Position numbers and translations under genes: made by a program. A stretch of 49,516 bases of DNA from a virus: the IMG/VR virus record IMGVR_UViG_3300045919_000291, positions 1 to 49,516 of that record, one strand, 5' to 3'. A model generated the notes under the pieces. That model was given only the letters and a program-made list of their open reading frames with translations, was not told where the DNA came from and did no database searches. Of this stretch, positions 37,432-45,732 are shown piece after piece (the first letter of the stretch is position 1; every line of letters starts with the position of its first letter).

Positions 37432-38832
37432 ATGGATGTTCGGACGCCTTCCGCGGCGGTTGCTGCCATGGCGCAGGACTGGGCGCTGGTGGATGCCCTG
37501 ATGGGCGGCACACGCGCCATGCGGGCCGCCAAGCAGGCGTATCTTCCGCAGTGGCCGGCAGAGGATGGCGAGAGCTACAAGGCGCGGCTGGCGACGTCGA
37601 CGTTGTTCCCGGCCTATCAGCGCACGGTTTCGGTCCTGACCGGCAAGCCGTTTTCCAAGCCGATCACGATTGGCGATGACGTGCCGCCGCGGGTTGCGGA
37701 AATGCTGCCCGATGTGGATTTGGAGGGCCGCAACCTCGATGTGTTCGCGGCCGAGGTGTGCGAGGATGCGCTAGCGCGCGGGTTCTGCGGCATCCTGGTT
37801 GACTGCCCGCCAAACCCCGGCGCGCGCACGGTGGCCGAGGAACAGCAGGCCGGCATTCGGCCGTATCTGGTGCATATCAAGGCCGGCGCCATCCTTGGGT
37901 GGAAGTCCGAGGTTGTCGGCGGCCAGCGCAAGCTGACGCAACTGCGGCTGCTGGAAACCGTCGAGGTTGAAGACGGTCCATTCGCCACCAAGGCGATTGA
38001 GCAGGTTCGGGTGCTGACGCCGGGCGCGTGGCAGACCTACCGCGCCAAGGCGACGGAGGCGGGCAAAATCGAATGGGTGCTGTTCGGCGAGGGCGTTTCG
38101 ACGCTGCCGGAAATCCCGTTCATCCCGGTGTATGGCCGGCGCGCGGGTTTCATGGTCGGCACGCCGCCCATGCTGGAACTGGCGCACGCCAACGTAGAGC
38201 ACTGGCAATCGAAGTCGGATCAGCAGACCATCTTGCATGTTGCGCGGGTGCCGCTGCTGTTCGCCAAGGGGCTGGCCGGGACGACGATCACGGTTGGCGC
38301 CGGTTCGTTCGTCAGTACCGATGGCGAGCATGCCGACCTGAAATATGTTGAGCATTCCGGCGCGGCCATCGAAGCCGGGCGCCTTTCGCTGCTGGACCTT
38401 GAGGACCGCATGCGCCAGGCCGGCGCCGAGTTGCTGGTCATCAAGCCGGGCAACATCACCGAAGTCCAGACCGTCGCCGACAACGAGCAGGGCATGTGCG
38501 ACCTGCAACGGATCGTGCAGGTGTTGGAAGACTGCATTGACCAAGCGCTGGCCCTGATGGCGCGCTGGGTTGGTTTGCCGACCGGCGGCACGGTGGAAAT
38601 CTACCGCGACTTCGGCGCCGCCACGCTGGCCGAGGCTTCGGCCGAGTTGCTGGCAGGCATGGAAGCGCGCGGCGGCCTGTCGCGTGAGACGCTGTACGCC
38701 GAGCTGAAGCGCCGAGGCATTCTTGGGCCGGGCGTTGATGTGCATGAGGAGCTGGAGCGCGCGAAGGTGCTGCCGGCTGACAAGAAACCCGATCCTGCGG
38801 CGCCTGAGCCTGACCCGGCCAGGGACGCCTAG
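37432..38832 (+). CDS. Portal protein (DUF4055 type)
   Basis: This 466-residue protein follows the terminase. The N-terminus (GGTRAMRAAKQAYLPQWPAEDGESYKARLATSTLFPAYQRTV) and the later IPFIPVYGRR plus ELAHANVEHWQSKSDQQTILHVARVP are typical of DUF4055 portals. It would form the dodecameric ring for DNA entry and tail joining. The C-terminus is Pro/Asp-rich. Confidence 0.88.
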   Translation: MDVRTPSAAVAAMAQDWALVDALMGGTRAMRAAKQAYLPQWPAEDGESYKARLATSTLFPAYQRTVSVLTGKPFSKPITIGDDVPPRVAEMLPDVDLEGRNLDVFAAEVCEDALARGFCGILVDCPPNPGARTVAEEQQAGIRPYLVHIKAGAILGWKSEVVGGQRKLTQLRLLETVEVEDGPFATKAIEQVRVLTPGAWQTYRAKATEAGKIEWVLFGEGVSTLPEIPFIPVYGRRAGFMVGTPPMLELAHANVEHWQSKSDQQTILHVARVPLLFAKGLAGTTITVGAGSFVSTDGEHADLKYVEHSGAAIEAGRLSLLDLEDRMRQAGAELLVIKPGNITEVQTVADNEQGMCDLQRIVQVLEDCIDQALALMARWVGLPTGGTVEIYRDFGAATLAEASAELLAGMEARGGLSRETLYAELKRRGILGPGVDVHEELERAKVLPADKKPDPAAPEPDPARDA

Positions 38833-38870
38833 CGAGATTGCCGCACGGCTGATGCCAACGCGGCGCAACT

Positions 38871-38908
38871 GAGAGGCGGATGCCTTTCACCACTCGGCCG
38901 GATGGCCG
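38871..38908 (+). promoter_or_regulatory. Leader element before the scaffold-like gene
   Basis: The 88-base gap before the scaffold-like gene contains GAGAGGCG (38871-38878) and CCGGATGGCCG (38898-38908), the latter inside a self-complementary GGCCGGATGGCC. The same two words in the same order occur in the leader of the coat gene (39769-39776 and 39783-39793). It is a candidate cis-acting RNA motif. Confidence 0.4.
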
Positions 38909-38920
38909 GAAAGCCCCACC

Positions 38921-39673
38921 ATGAAACTGAAGATGAGCGACGCCGGTCAGGTTGTGGTCAGCGACGGCAAGCCTGTTTACGTGGCCGATGACGGCAAGGA
39001 GATCGTCTTCGACTACCCCGCGACGCTGGCGACGATTGGCCGGCTGAATGGCGAAGCCAAGGGGCACCGAGAACGCGCGGAGGCGGCCGAGAGCCGCGCC
39101 AAGCTGTTTGAGGGTATCGAGGATGCCGACGCCGCCCGCAAGGCGCTGGCGACGGTCAAGAACCTCGGCGATCAGCAGTTGATCGCGGCCGGTGAGGTAG
39201 AGCGCATCAAGTCCGAAACCGCCAAGGCGGTTGAAGAGAAATACAAGCCGTTCGTCACCAAGGCGGAAAAACTGGAAACCCAGTTGCACCGCGAAGTCAT
39301 CGGCGGTGCCTTCGCCCGGTCCAAGTTCATCGGCGAGAAGCTGGCCATTCCGCCCGACATGGTGGAAGCCGCCTTCGGCAAGCATTTCAGCCTGACGGAT
39401 GGCCGCGTGGTGGCCAAGGGACCGGACGGCAACACGATCTACAGCCGCGCGAACCCAGGCGAACTGGCCGACTTCGATGAGGCCGTTGAAATGCTGGTGC
39501 AAGCCTATCCGCACCGCGACACGATCCTGAAGGGCACTGGCGCGAGTGGCGGCGGCGCGCAGGGTGGCGCGAGCGGCGGCGGTTCCAAGCAGATGGCGCG
39601 CAAGGCTTTCGAGACCTTGGCGCCGGCAGAGCGCATGGCGCACGTCAAGGCCGGCGGAACTGTGGCCGACTGA
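38921..39673 (+). CDS. Scaffold-like protein (DUF6651 type)
   Basis: This 250-residue protein lies between portal and coat genes. It has a beta-like start, then a long charged coiled-coil (about 48-130: GHRERAEAAESRAKLFEG...KAEKLETQLHREV), a GDG-type module and a Gly/Ser-rich linker with a basic C-terminal helix (SKQMARKAFETLAPAERM). This fits an internal scaffold for P22-like coat assembly. Confidence 0.7.
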   Translation: MKLKMSDAGQVVVSDGKPVYVADDGKEIVFDYPATLATIGRLNGEAKGHRERAEAAESRAKLFEGIEDADAARKALATVKNLGDQQLIAAGEVERIKSETAKAVEEKYKPFVTKAEKLETQLHREVIGGAFARSKFIGEKLAIPPDMVEAAFGKHFSLTDGRVVAKGPDGNTIYSRANPGELADFDEAVEMLVQAYPHRDTILKGTGASGGGAQGGASGGGSKQMARKAFETLAPAERMAHVKAGGTVAD

Positions 39674-39692
39674 TGAGCCGCGCCAACGAGTG

Positions 39693-39823
39693 GGTGCCGC
39701 AGTAGCGCGGCACCGGACGTAACACGGCGCCCCACGGCGCAAGACTACCTAGCCCGACCCTGGATGGGGAGAGGCGCACCGGCTGGATGGCCGACCCGCG
39801 AACAAACCCCATCCAGCTAGGAG
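39693..39823 (+). promoter_or_regulatory. Structured 5' leader of the coat gene with sequestered Shine-Dalgarno
   Basis: GGTGCCGC/GCGGCACC (39693-39700 with 39707-39714) is a strong hairpin. CTGGATGGGG (39760-39769) pairs perfectly with CCCCATCCAG (39807-39816), and CCTAG (39748-39752) with CTAGG (39817-39821) extends the stem into the Shine-Dalgarno AGGAG (39819-39823). A second CTGGATGG (39783-39790) can compete for the same CCATCCAG. Two exclusive folds are thus possible, one burying the ribosome site of the coat gene. Confidence 0.55.
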
Positions 39824-39832
39824 CGCGCCACC

Positions 39833-40999
39833 ATGGCGAATACGCTGACGTCCCTCACGCCTACCATCTACGAAGCCCTTGACGTCGTCTCGCGCGAACT
39901 CATGGGCGCCATCGGCTCCGCGTCACGCAACACCAGCGCCGAGCGCGCCGCGCTGAACCAGACCATCATGGTGCCGGTTGCGCCGGCCGCGACCGCCGCC
40001 GACAACACCCCGGCCGTGACGCCGCCGAACACTGGTGATCAGACGGTGGGCAACACCACCATGACGATCAGCAAGAGCAAGCACGTTCCGATCCGCTGGA
40101 ACGGTGAAGAGCAGCGCGGCCTGATCAACGCCGGCAGCTACAACCAACTGCTGATGAACCAGTTTGCCCAGGCGTTCCGTACCCTCGGCAACCTGATGGA
40201 AGTGGACCTGCTGTCGGCGGCCCAGCTTGGCGCCTCGCGCGCCTATGGCACCGCAGGCACCGCGCCGTTTGGCACCGCCGCTGACCTGAGCGATATTGCG
40301 CAGGTTCGCAAAATCCTGAACGACAACGGCGCTCCCCAGACGGACCTCCAGATGGTCGCCAACTCGGCGGCCATGGCCAACCTTCGCGGCAAGCAGAACG
40401 TGCTGTTCAAGGTGAACGAAGCCGGCACTGATGCGCTGCTGCGCGACGGCATGATTGGCCGCCTGGAAGGTTTCGACCTGCGCGAAACCGGCAGCGCGAC
40501 GCTGTTCACCAAGGGCACCGGCACCAGCTACACCACCAACACCGCGGGCTATGCGGTGGGCGCCACGGCGATCACGCTGATCACCGGCAGCGGCACCGTC
40601 CTGGCCGGTGACGTGGTGACCTTCGCGGGCGACACCAACAAGTACGTGGTTGCGGCTGGCGTTGCGGCACCGGGCGTCATCACCCTGGCCGCGCCGGGCC
40701 TGCTGGTGGCGATCACCACCAGCGCCACGGCCATGACCATCGGCAGCAGCTACACGCCGAACCTGGCCTTCTCCAAGTCTGCGCTGCAACTCGTGACGCG
40801 CGCCCCGGCGATGCCGGTCGGCCCTGGCGGGCAGTCGATGGACATGGCCGATGACACGATGACGGTGACCGACCCGGTCTCGGGCATCACCTTCGACGTG
40901 GCGCTGTATCGCCAGTTCTTGCAGGCGACCTACCACGTCCGGTTGGCCTGGGGCACGGCGAACGTGAAGCCGAACCACGTCGCCATTTTGCTGGGCTGA
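39833..40999 (+). CDS. Major capsid protein (P22 coat-like)
   Basis: This 388-residue protein resembles P22 gp5-type coats: TIYEALDVVSRELMGAIGSASRN near the N-terminus, ISKSKHVPIRWNGEEQRGL near residue 85, a beta-rich insert (about 225-305, possibly an I-domain) and LYRQFLQATYHVRLAWGTANVKPNHVAILLG at the end. AGGAG lies 9 bases before the ATG. As the most-needed protein its leader has unusual structure. Confidence 0.88.
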   Translation: MANTLTSLTPTIYEALDVVSRELMGAIGSASRNTSAERAALNQTIMVPVAPAATAADNTPAVTPPNTGDQTVGNTTMTISKSKHVPIRWNGEEQRGLINAGSYNQLLMNQFAQAFRTLGNLMEVDLLSAAQLGASRAYGTAGTAPFGTAADLSDIAQVRKILNDNGAPQTDLQMVANSAAMANLRGKQNVLFKVNEAGTDALLRDGMIGRLEGFDLRETGSATLFTKGTGTSYTTNTAGYAVGATAITLITGSGTVLAGDVVTFAGDTNKYVVAAGVAAPGVITLAAPGLLVAITTSATAMTIGSSYTPNLAFSKSALQLVTRAPAMPVGPGGQSMDMADDTMTVTDPVSGITFDVALYRQFLQATYHVRLAWGTANVKPNHVAILLG

Positions 41000-41008
41000 T
41001 CCTGAAAC

Positions 41009-41035
41009 GGCGGGCGGCCGGTTGCGTCGCCCGCC
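41009..41035 (+). terminator. Hairpin after the coat gene
   Basis: GGCGGGC (41009-41015) and GCCCGCC (41029-41035) form a 7-bp GC stem ten bases after the coat stop, followed by TCCTTGG. It could stop part of the transcripts or protect the 3' end of coat mRNA. Downstream genes run on in the same direction. Confidence 0.5.
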
Positions 41036-41053
41036 TCCTTGGAGGACTGCGCC

Positions 41054-41194
41054 ATGCAGTGTGAAACCGCGCGGATTGTCGCGCCAATCAGCGACGAAAA
41101 CCCGCTGGGCTACATCGTCATCAATGCGGATGACTTCGCCGAAGGGCAGGAACTGTGGGCTGAGCCTGCCGCGGCGAAGAAGACGAAGGACTGA
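41054..41194 (+). CDS. Small protein after the coat gene
   Basis: This 46-residue ORF (MQCETARIVAPISDENPLG...) has GGAGG eight bases before its ATG and ends four bases before the next gene. It contains an acidic middle and a Lys-rich end (AAKKTKD). Such short acidic proteins between coat and connector genes are common; the role is unknown. Confidence 0.65.
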   Translation: MQCETARIVAPISDENPLGYIVINADDFAEGQELWAEPAAAKKTKD

Positions 41195-41198
41195 GCCT

Positions 41199-41594
41199 GT
41201 GGCCCTGACCGACGCGCAGATGACCGATGTGCGTCGCTATGCCGGCTATCCGCTGGCCGGCACCACCATGACGATCACCGACGATCAGGATGTGGTCTAC
41301 ATGCAATTCGGCATGGTCACCATGTCGCTGCATCGCCGGCTGACCTCGCTTTCGACAAATGAAGAAACCGTGCTGGGCACCTACCTGACCACGCTGGCCG
41401 GGCTGGAAACCGCCGTGGCTGGTGCGGGCGCGAACCTCGATACCGATCAGGCCGCGGTGTGGAAGCGCAATCGCAGCGAGGTTGGCGATCGGGCCGCGCT
41501 GTTCGATCAGTGGCGGTTCCGCATGTGCGCGTATCTCGGCCTACCGCCTGGCCCTGGCTTGGCAGGTGGCGGCAACCGGCTGATGCGCGCCTAA
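41199..41594 (+). CDS. Head-tail connector-like protein
   Basis: This 131-residue protein starts at GTG 41199 (MALTDAQMTDVRRYAGYPLAG). Mostly helical with SLHRRLTSLSTNEETVLGTYLTTLAGLE, it fits head-tail adaptor proteins in size and position. The 59 codons open upstream are shadow of the small gene. TAATG couples it to the next gene. Confidence 0.6.
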   Translation: MALTDAQMTDVRRYAGYPLAGTTMTITDDQDVVYMQFGMVTMSLHRRLTSLSTNEETVLGTYLTTLAGLETAVAGAGANLDTDQAAVWKRNRSEVGDRAALFDQWRFRMCAYLGLPPGPGLAGGGNRLMRA

Positions 41595-42235
41595 TGGACG
41601 GCACCCGCATGCAGGCCCTTGTCTCCAAGGGCTACCGCATCGCCGGCAGCAAGGCCGGCACGACCTACACGCAATATCGCCCGACTGACCCGCTGGCGCC
41701 GCTGGGCAACCAGATTGGCACGATCACCGCGGCATTCGACGCCAAGGCGGCCTTCCGCTTCGACGCGCCGAACGAGTATGGCGACAGCCGGTGGTACGGG
41801 CTGTTTGATACCTCGGCCGTTGATGCGGGCGATTATCTGACCGGCCAGCTTGGCACGTATTTTGTCGCGGCGGTTCAACCGCTGCTGCCGGCGTTCTGCA
41901 TTTCCTGCAACACGACGGTGGACTTGCTTCGCATGCCGGCCAATGCCGCGCCTGGGTTGCAGCCCTACACGGCAGTTTCCGGTGGCAGCGAGGTGACGCT
42001 TCTCTCCGCGTGGCCGGCGTCGCTGCTGTTTGGTGGCCGCGCGAGCCGTGGCGAGGCGGGATTGCCCGGTGAACTCGGGCTGGCTTCGTATCTGGCGCTG
42101 CTGCCTGCCTTCGCGGGTGCGACGGTGCAGCCGGGCGACGTGCTGCGCGACGCGAACGGGCTGCGGTACAATGTCCAGTCGGCGGAACTCTCCGACCTCG
42201 GCTGGCGGATTTATGCGCGGCTGGCCGAGGCGTAA
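41594..42235 (+). CDS. Neck/tail-completion protein candidate
   Basis: This 213-residue protein begins MDGTRMQALVSKGYRIAG; the first 100 residues are beta-rich (YTQYRPTDPLAPLGNQIGTI) and the C-terminus ends GLRYNVQSAELSDLGWRIYARLAEA, similar to small tail-terminator or stopper proteins. It lies between connector and sheath genes. The family is not certain. Confidence 0.52.
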   Translation: MDGTRMQALVSKGYRIAGSKAGTTYTQYRPTDPLAPLGNQIGTITAAFDAKAAFRFDAPNEYGDSRWYGLFDTSAVDAGDYLTGQLGTYFVAAVQPLLPAFCISCNTTVDLLRMPANAAPGLQPYTAVSGGSEVTLLSAWPASLLFGGRASRGEAGLPGELGLASYLALLPAFAGATVQPGDVLRDANGLRYNVQSAELSDLGWRIYARLAEA

Positions 42236-42238
42236 CCC

Positions 42239-43072
42239 ATGGCCGACCTGAGCGACGTAGAGCAAGCCTTGGCCCTGCTGGCCACGCAAGCACTGTACCC
42301 CAGCGGCATCAGCCTGCCGCCGGCCGTCTCGGCGTTGTGCAAATTGCATCGCGGTTGGCCGCTGCCACGCGAGCTAGACGCCGACATGAAGGCCGGCAAT
42401 ATCGTGGTGGTTTCGGTGTTCGCGCAGCGCAACGCCAGCCGCAACACCAGCCGCTATCCGCGCGAGTGGCAGCAGGCGCAGACGCAGCCGGCGGCGACGA
42501 TGACGGCCACGGTTTCCGGCGCGCATGTGACGATCGCCGGCACGGTATCGGCGGCGCAGATTGTGGCGCTGATCATCAACGGCGCGACGGCCTATGCCTA
42601 TCGCCCGCTGGCGACCGACGCCGCTGCCGACGTGGCAACCGCGCTGGCCGCATTGGTGCCCAGCGCCACTGTATCCGGCGCGGTGGTGACGGTGCCGGGT
42701 TCGGCGCCTCGCATCACTGCAAGGGTGGAAGCTGACGCGATCACCACGCGCGAACTGCGCCGGCAGGAACAGAGTTTCACGATCACCATCTGGGCGCCGA
42801 CGCCGGCCTTGCGCGATGCCGCGGCGAGCGTGGTGGATACGCTGTTCGCCGGCCTGGATCGCTTCGCCCTTGCGGACGGGTACAGCGCGCGGGTGCGCTA
42901 CGTCTCAACGGGCGAGGATGACAGCCCGCAGCGCGGATTGCTGTTCCGCCGCGATCTTCGATTCACGGTCGAGTACCCGACCACTGAGACAGCCACGACG
43001 CCGCGCATGGCGGTGGGCGTCTACAACATCACCAGCAACCTGGCCGGCTCGGCCGCAACCATTCTTGTGTGA
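42239..43072 (+). CDS. Tail completion/terminator protein candidate
   Basis: This 277-residue protein has an Ala-rich beta-like middle (TATVSGAHVTIAGTVSAAQIVALIING) and a conserved-looking RRQEQSFTITIWAPTPALRDAAASVVDTLFAGL helix-strand unit that resembles tail terminator proteins. The first third may bind the portal side. Position before the sheath gene supports a neck role. Confidence 0.55.
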   Translation: MADLSDVEQALALLATQALYPSGISLPPAVSALCKLHRGWPLPRELDADMKAGNIVVVSVFAQRNASRNTSRYPREWQQAQTQPAATMTATVSGAHVTIAGTVSAAQIVALIINGATAYAYRPLATDAAADVATALAALVPSATVSGAVVTVPGSAPRITARVEADAITTRELRRQEQSFTITIWAPTPALRDAAASVVDTLFAGLDRFALADGYSARVRYVSTGEDDSPQRGLLFRRDLRFTVEYPTTETATTPRMAVGVYNITSNLAGSAATILV

Positions 43073-43082
43073 GGCCGAACCC

Positions 43083-43241
43083 ATGGCGGTGCATCTGATC
43101 GTAACCGCGCCATTCGCTGACTACCAGCGAGGCGAGCGGATCGAAGACCCTGACACCGTTGATGCCATTCTGGCCGATGAGCGGTGCCACAACGTGGTGA
43201 AGGTGGCCGCTGAGCCGCCCGCGCCTGCGCAGGAGGGCTGA
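43083..43241 (+). CDS. Small conserved-looking tail protein
   Basis: This 52-residue protein (MAVHLIVTAPFADYQRGERI...) reads as a small beta-strand/helix unit (YQRGERIEDPDTVDAIL). It lies three bases before the sheath gene, where many myoviruses carry a short protein of unknown role. The frame upstream is shadow. Confidence 0.62.
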   Translation: MAVHLIVTAPFADYQRGERIEDPDTVDAILADERCHNVVKVAAEPPAPAQEG

Positions 43242-43244
43242 GCC

Positions 43245-44792
43245 ATGGCCATCGTCATGCAGGGCGCGCTAAACACCACGGCGCTGGTCGATGCTGATCT
43301 CTACGTTCAGATCGTGCCGCCCGCAAACCTCGCGGTCAACGGCGTACCGTCCAACGTGCTGGGCGTGGTTGGTACGGCGACTTGGGGGCCGGTGAACAAG
43401 CCGATGCCAATCGGCACCATGGGCAATCAGGTGGCCTGGTTTGGCCCGGTGCAGAACCGCAAGCACGACATCGGGACGGCGGTTGCCGTGGCGACGCAGC
43501 AGGGCGCGAACAACCTGCGCTGTGTGCGTGTGACCGACAGCAACGACGTGGCGGCGACCTCGGCCGGCGTTGCCACCTGCATCACATTCGCCGCGCTCTA
43601 CACCGGCAGCCTCGGCAACAGCATCACGGTGCAGTTGAAGGCGGGCAGCAAGGCCAGTTCTTGGCAAGCCATCATCGGCGTGCCCGGCTATCAGGTCGAG
43701 GTGTTCGACAACATCACCGGCACCGGCAACGCCTTCTGGGTGGCCCTGGCCGCGGCGATCAACTCGGGCAGCGGCGTGCTGCGCGGCGCATCGCAGTGGA
43801 TAACCGCGGCGGCCGGTTCCGGCACCACGGCGGCGAGCGCGGCGACCTACACCTTCACGGGCGGCGTTGACGGCGCTGTGGTTGGGTCCAGCAACGTCAA
43901 GACCGCAACGCTGGTTGGCGCTGACAGCACCACCCGCACCGGCATGTATGCCCTCCGCGGTGTGATGGCTGCTGGCACGCTGCTGCTGGCTGATGCCGAC
44001 GATACCACGCAGTGGAGCGCGATCAACGCCTTCAGCCAGTCTGAGGCTTGCTTTCCCATACTCGCCGGGCCGAGTGGCGACACCATCGCCAACGCGGTCA
44101 CCACCAAGCAGGCAGCATTTGATGACGCCTGGGGCAAGCCGATGTTCGGCGACTGGTGCTGGTGGAACGACCCTTACAACGGCGTGCAGCGGGTGGTGCA
44201 TCCGGCGGCGTTCGCGGCCGGCAAGCGTGCCAGCCTGGCGCCGCACCTTTCCACGCTCAACAAGCCGCTCGTGGGCATCATCGGTACGCAGCGCAGCGGC
44301 CTCGGCAATACCGGCGGCTACAGCACGGCCGAACGCATCACGCTGACCTCGGCCGGTATCGACTTCATCACCAACCCGGCTGCCGGCGGGCTGAATATCT
44401 GGGCGGTGCGCGAGGGCATCAACGCCGCGTCCAATGCCAGCGTGCAGGATGAAACCTACACCAGCATGACCAACTACATCGCCGCGACGCTGAATGCTTC
44501 GCAGGGCGTGTGGATTGGCCAGCCACTTGAGCCGGCGCTGTTACGGCGCATCAAGGCCAGCCTGGACGGGTTTTTCAGCAACATGCTCGGGCAGCGCATG
44601 CTGGCGCTGAATGCTGATGGCAGCCTGCCGTGGAGTGTGGTGTGCGACGTGAGCAACAACCCGCAGGCCCGTATCTCGCAGGGCTACGGGCAGGCTGACG
44701 TGAGCGTCACCTATATGGGCACGCTGCGAAAGTTCATCATCAATTTGCAGGGCGGCGCCACGGTTTCCACCGTGACCGTCACGCGCGCCTGA
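43245..44792 (+). CDS. Tail sheath protein
   Basis: This 515-residue protein shows sheath features: VLGVVGTATWGPVNKP near residue 35, TGSLGNSITVQL near 125, and the conserved C-terminal part with LNIWAVREGINAASN, ATLNASQGVWIGQP, LLRRIKASLDGFFSNML and SVTYMGTLRKFIINLQ. It forms the contractile outer tail. Its presence defines the virion as myovirus-like. Confidence 0.93.
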   Translation: MAIVMQGALNTTALVDADLYVQIVPPANLAVNGVPSNVLGVVGTATWGPVNKPMPIGTMGNQVAWFGPVQNRKHDIGTAVAVATQQGANNLRCVRVTDSNDVAATSAGVATCITFAALYTGSLGNSITVQLKAGSKASSWQAIIGVPGYQVEVFDNITGTGNAFWVALAAAINSGSGVLRGASQWITAAAGSGTTAASAATYTFTGGVDGAVVGSSNVKTATLVGADSTTRTGMYALRGVMAAGTLLLADADDTTQWSAINAFSQSEACFPILAGPSGDTIANAVTTKQAAFDDAWGKPMFGDWCWWNDPYNGVQRVVHPAAFAAGKRASLAPHLSTLNKPLVGIIGTQRSGLGNTGGYSTAERITLTSAGIDFITNPAAGGLNIWAVREGINAASNASVQDETYTSMTNYIAATLNASQGVWIGQPLEPALLRRIKASLDGFFSNMLGQRMLALNADGSLPWSVVCDVSNNPQARISQGYGQADVSVTYMGTLRKFIINLQGGATVSTVTVTRA

Positions 44793-44807
44793 TAGGGAGG
44801 CAAGCAG

Positions 44808-45248
44808 ATGGCCGTTACCTCTGGCGCCAATGCATTCAACATTGGCCGCGATACAACCCTGACCCTGATCGGGCCGTTCGGCAACGTGCCGCTGGTCAAC
44901 GTCACCAGTTTCCAGAAGCAGCAGGTGGTCGGCCAGACCGGCGATACCCTGCTGAATGGCGACACGCTGAACGCCGCCATCCCCAAGGGGTGGTCCGGTT
45001 CGTTCAGCGTGGATCGCGGCAGCCGCGACCTCGACGCGCTGTTCGGGCTGATCGAGGCCGGGTGGTTCCTCAACGGCTCGCTGGCCAACTCGACGCTCTA
45101 TGAGCGCGTGGTGGAGACGGACGGCTCCGTGAGCAACTGGCAATACACCAACGTCTCGCTGACCTTGAGCGACGCCGGCACGGCTGCCGCCGACGCTATG
45201 GTGAAGCAGACGGTTTCGTTTAGCGCTTCGCGGAGGGTTGCCGTCTGA
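44808..45248 (+). CDS. Tail tube protein
   Basis: This 146-residue protein lies after the sheath gene, as in Mu and P2. NIGRDTTLTLIG, DTLNAAIPKGWSGSFSVDRGSRDLDALF and the ending SLTLSDAGTAAADAMVKQTVSFSASRR are the pattern of gpFII-type tube proteins. GGAGG stands before ATG 44808. The stop overlaps the next gene by TGATG. Confidence 0.9.
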   Translation: MAVTSGANAFNIGRDTTLTLIGPFGNVPLVNVTSFQKQQVVGQTGDTLLNGDTLNAAIPKGWSGSFSVDRGSRDLDALFGLIEAGWFLNGSLANSTLYERVVETDGSVSNWQYTNVSLTLSDAGTAAADAMVKQTVSFSASRRVAV

Positions 45249-45559
45249 TGGACGATTTGACCACGGTAACCACCGATGATGGCCGCGTGCTGGGCGTCAT
45301 CGAAATGGACCCGGCTGACCAGCTCGACTTGTTTGAAGCGTGCGGCGACCTATCCACCAACCAGCAGTGGGTTGGTATGGCGCTGCTGGCGTGTTCCGTG
45401 CGCTCCATCAACGGGGTGCCCGTGCCGCAGCCGGCGAACAAGCTCCAGGTTCGCGCGCTGGCAAAGCAACTCGGCAAGAAGGGCATCGCCGCCGTGGCGA
45501 AGTTCCTGGGCGAGAAGCAGGCCGACGCACCCGAGGTGGTGGCCGCGGCAAAAAACTAG
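45248..45559 (+). CDS. Tail assembly chaperone, short form (G)
   Basis: This 103-residue protein follows the tube gene and ends just after a slippery heptamer. The compact sequence MDDLTTVTTDDGRVLGVIEMDPADQLDLFEACGD... with LQVRALAKQLGKKGIAAVAKFLG resembles gp41/gpG-type chaperones that bind the tape measure. Termination at TAG 45557-45559 gives this short form; slippage gives the long form. Confidence 0.85.
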   Translation: MDDLTTVTTDDGRVLGVIEMDPADQLDLFEACGDLSTNQQWVGMALLACSVRSINGVPVPQPANKLQVRALAKQLGKKGIAAVAKFLGEKQADAPEVVAAAKN

Positions 45560-45729
45560 CCCGCCACCCCGCGCTGCGGGATGCGGTGTTCCTGGCCAAG
45601 AACAACGTCATGTCGCTGGATCAGGCGCTGCGGCTTTCGCCGGCCAGGCGCCTCGCGCTGGTGGTGGTTACGGGCGAGTTGGACGGCGGTTCGTTTGATT
45701 GGCCGGGGTTGCGTTGGCGGGAGAAATGA
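45248..45729 (+). CDS. Tail assembly chaperone, long form (GT) by -1 frameshift at 45550-45556
   Basis: A AAA AAC (45550-45556) is in phase as X XXY YYZ: codons GCA AAA AAC TAG. Slipping back one base at this site joins a 57-residue extension (LARHPALRDAVFLAKNN..., ending GLRWREK) to the 103-residue short form, giving 160 residues. The second frame has no start of its own at the junction. G/GT frameshifting between tube and tape measure genes is conserved in tailed phages. No clear downstream pseudoknot was traced. Confidence 0.85.
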
Positions 45730-45732
45730 CCG

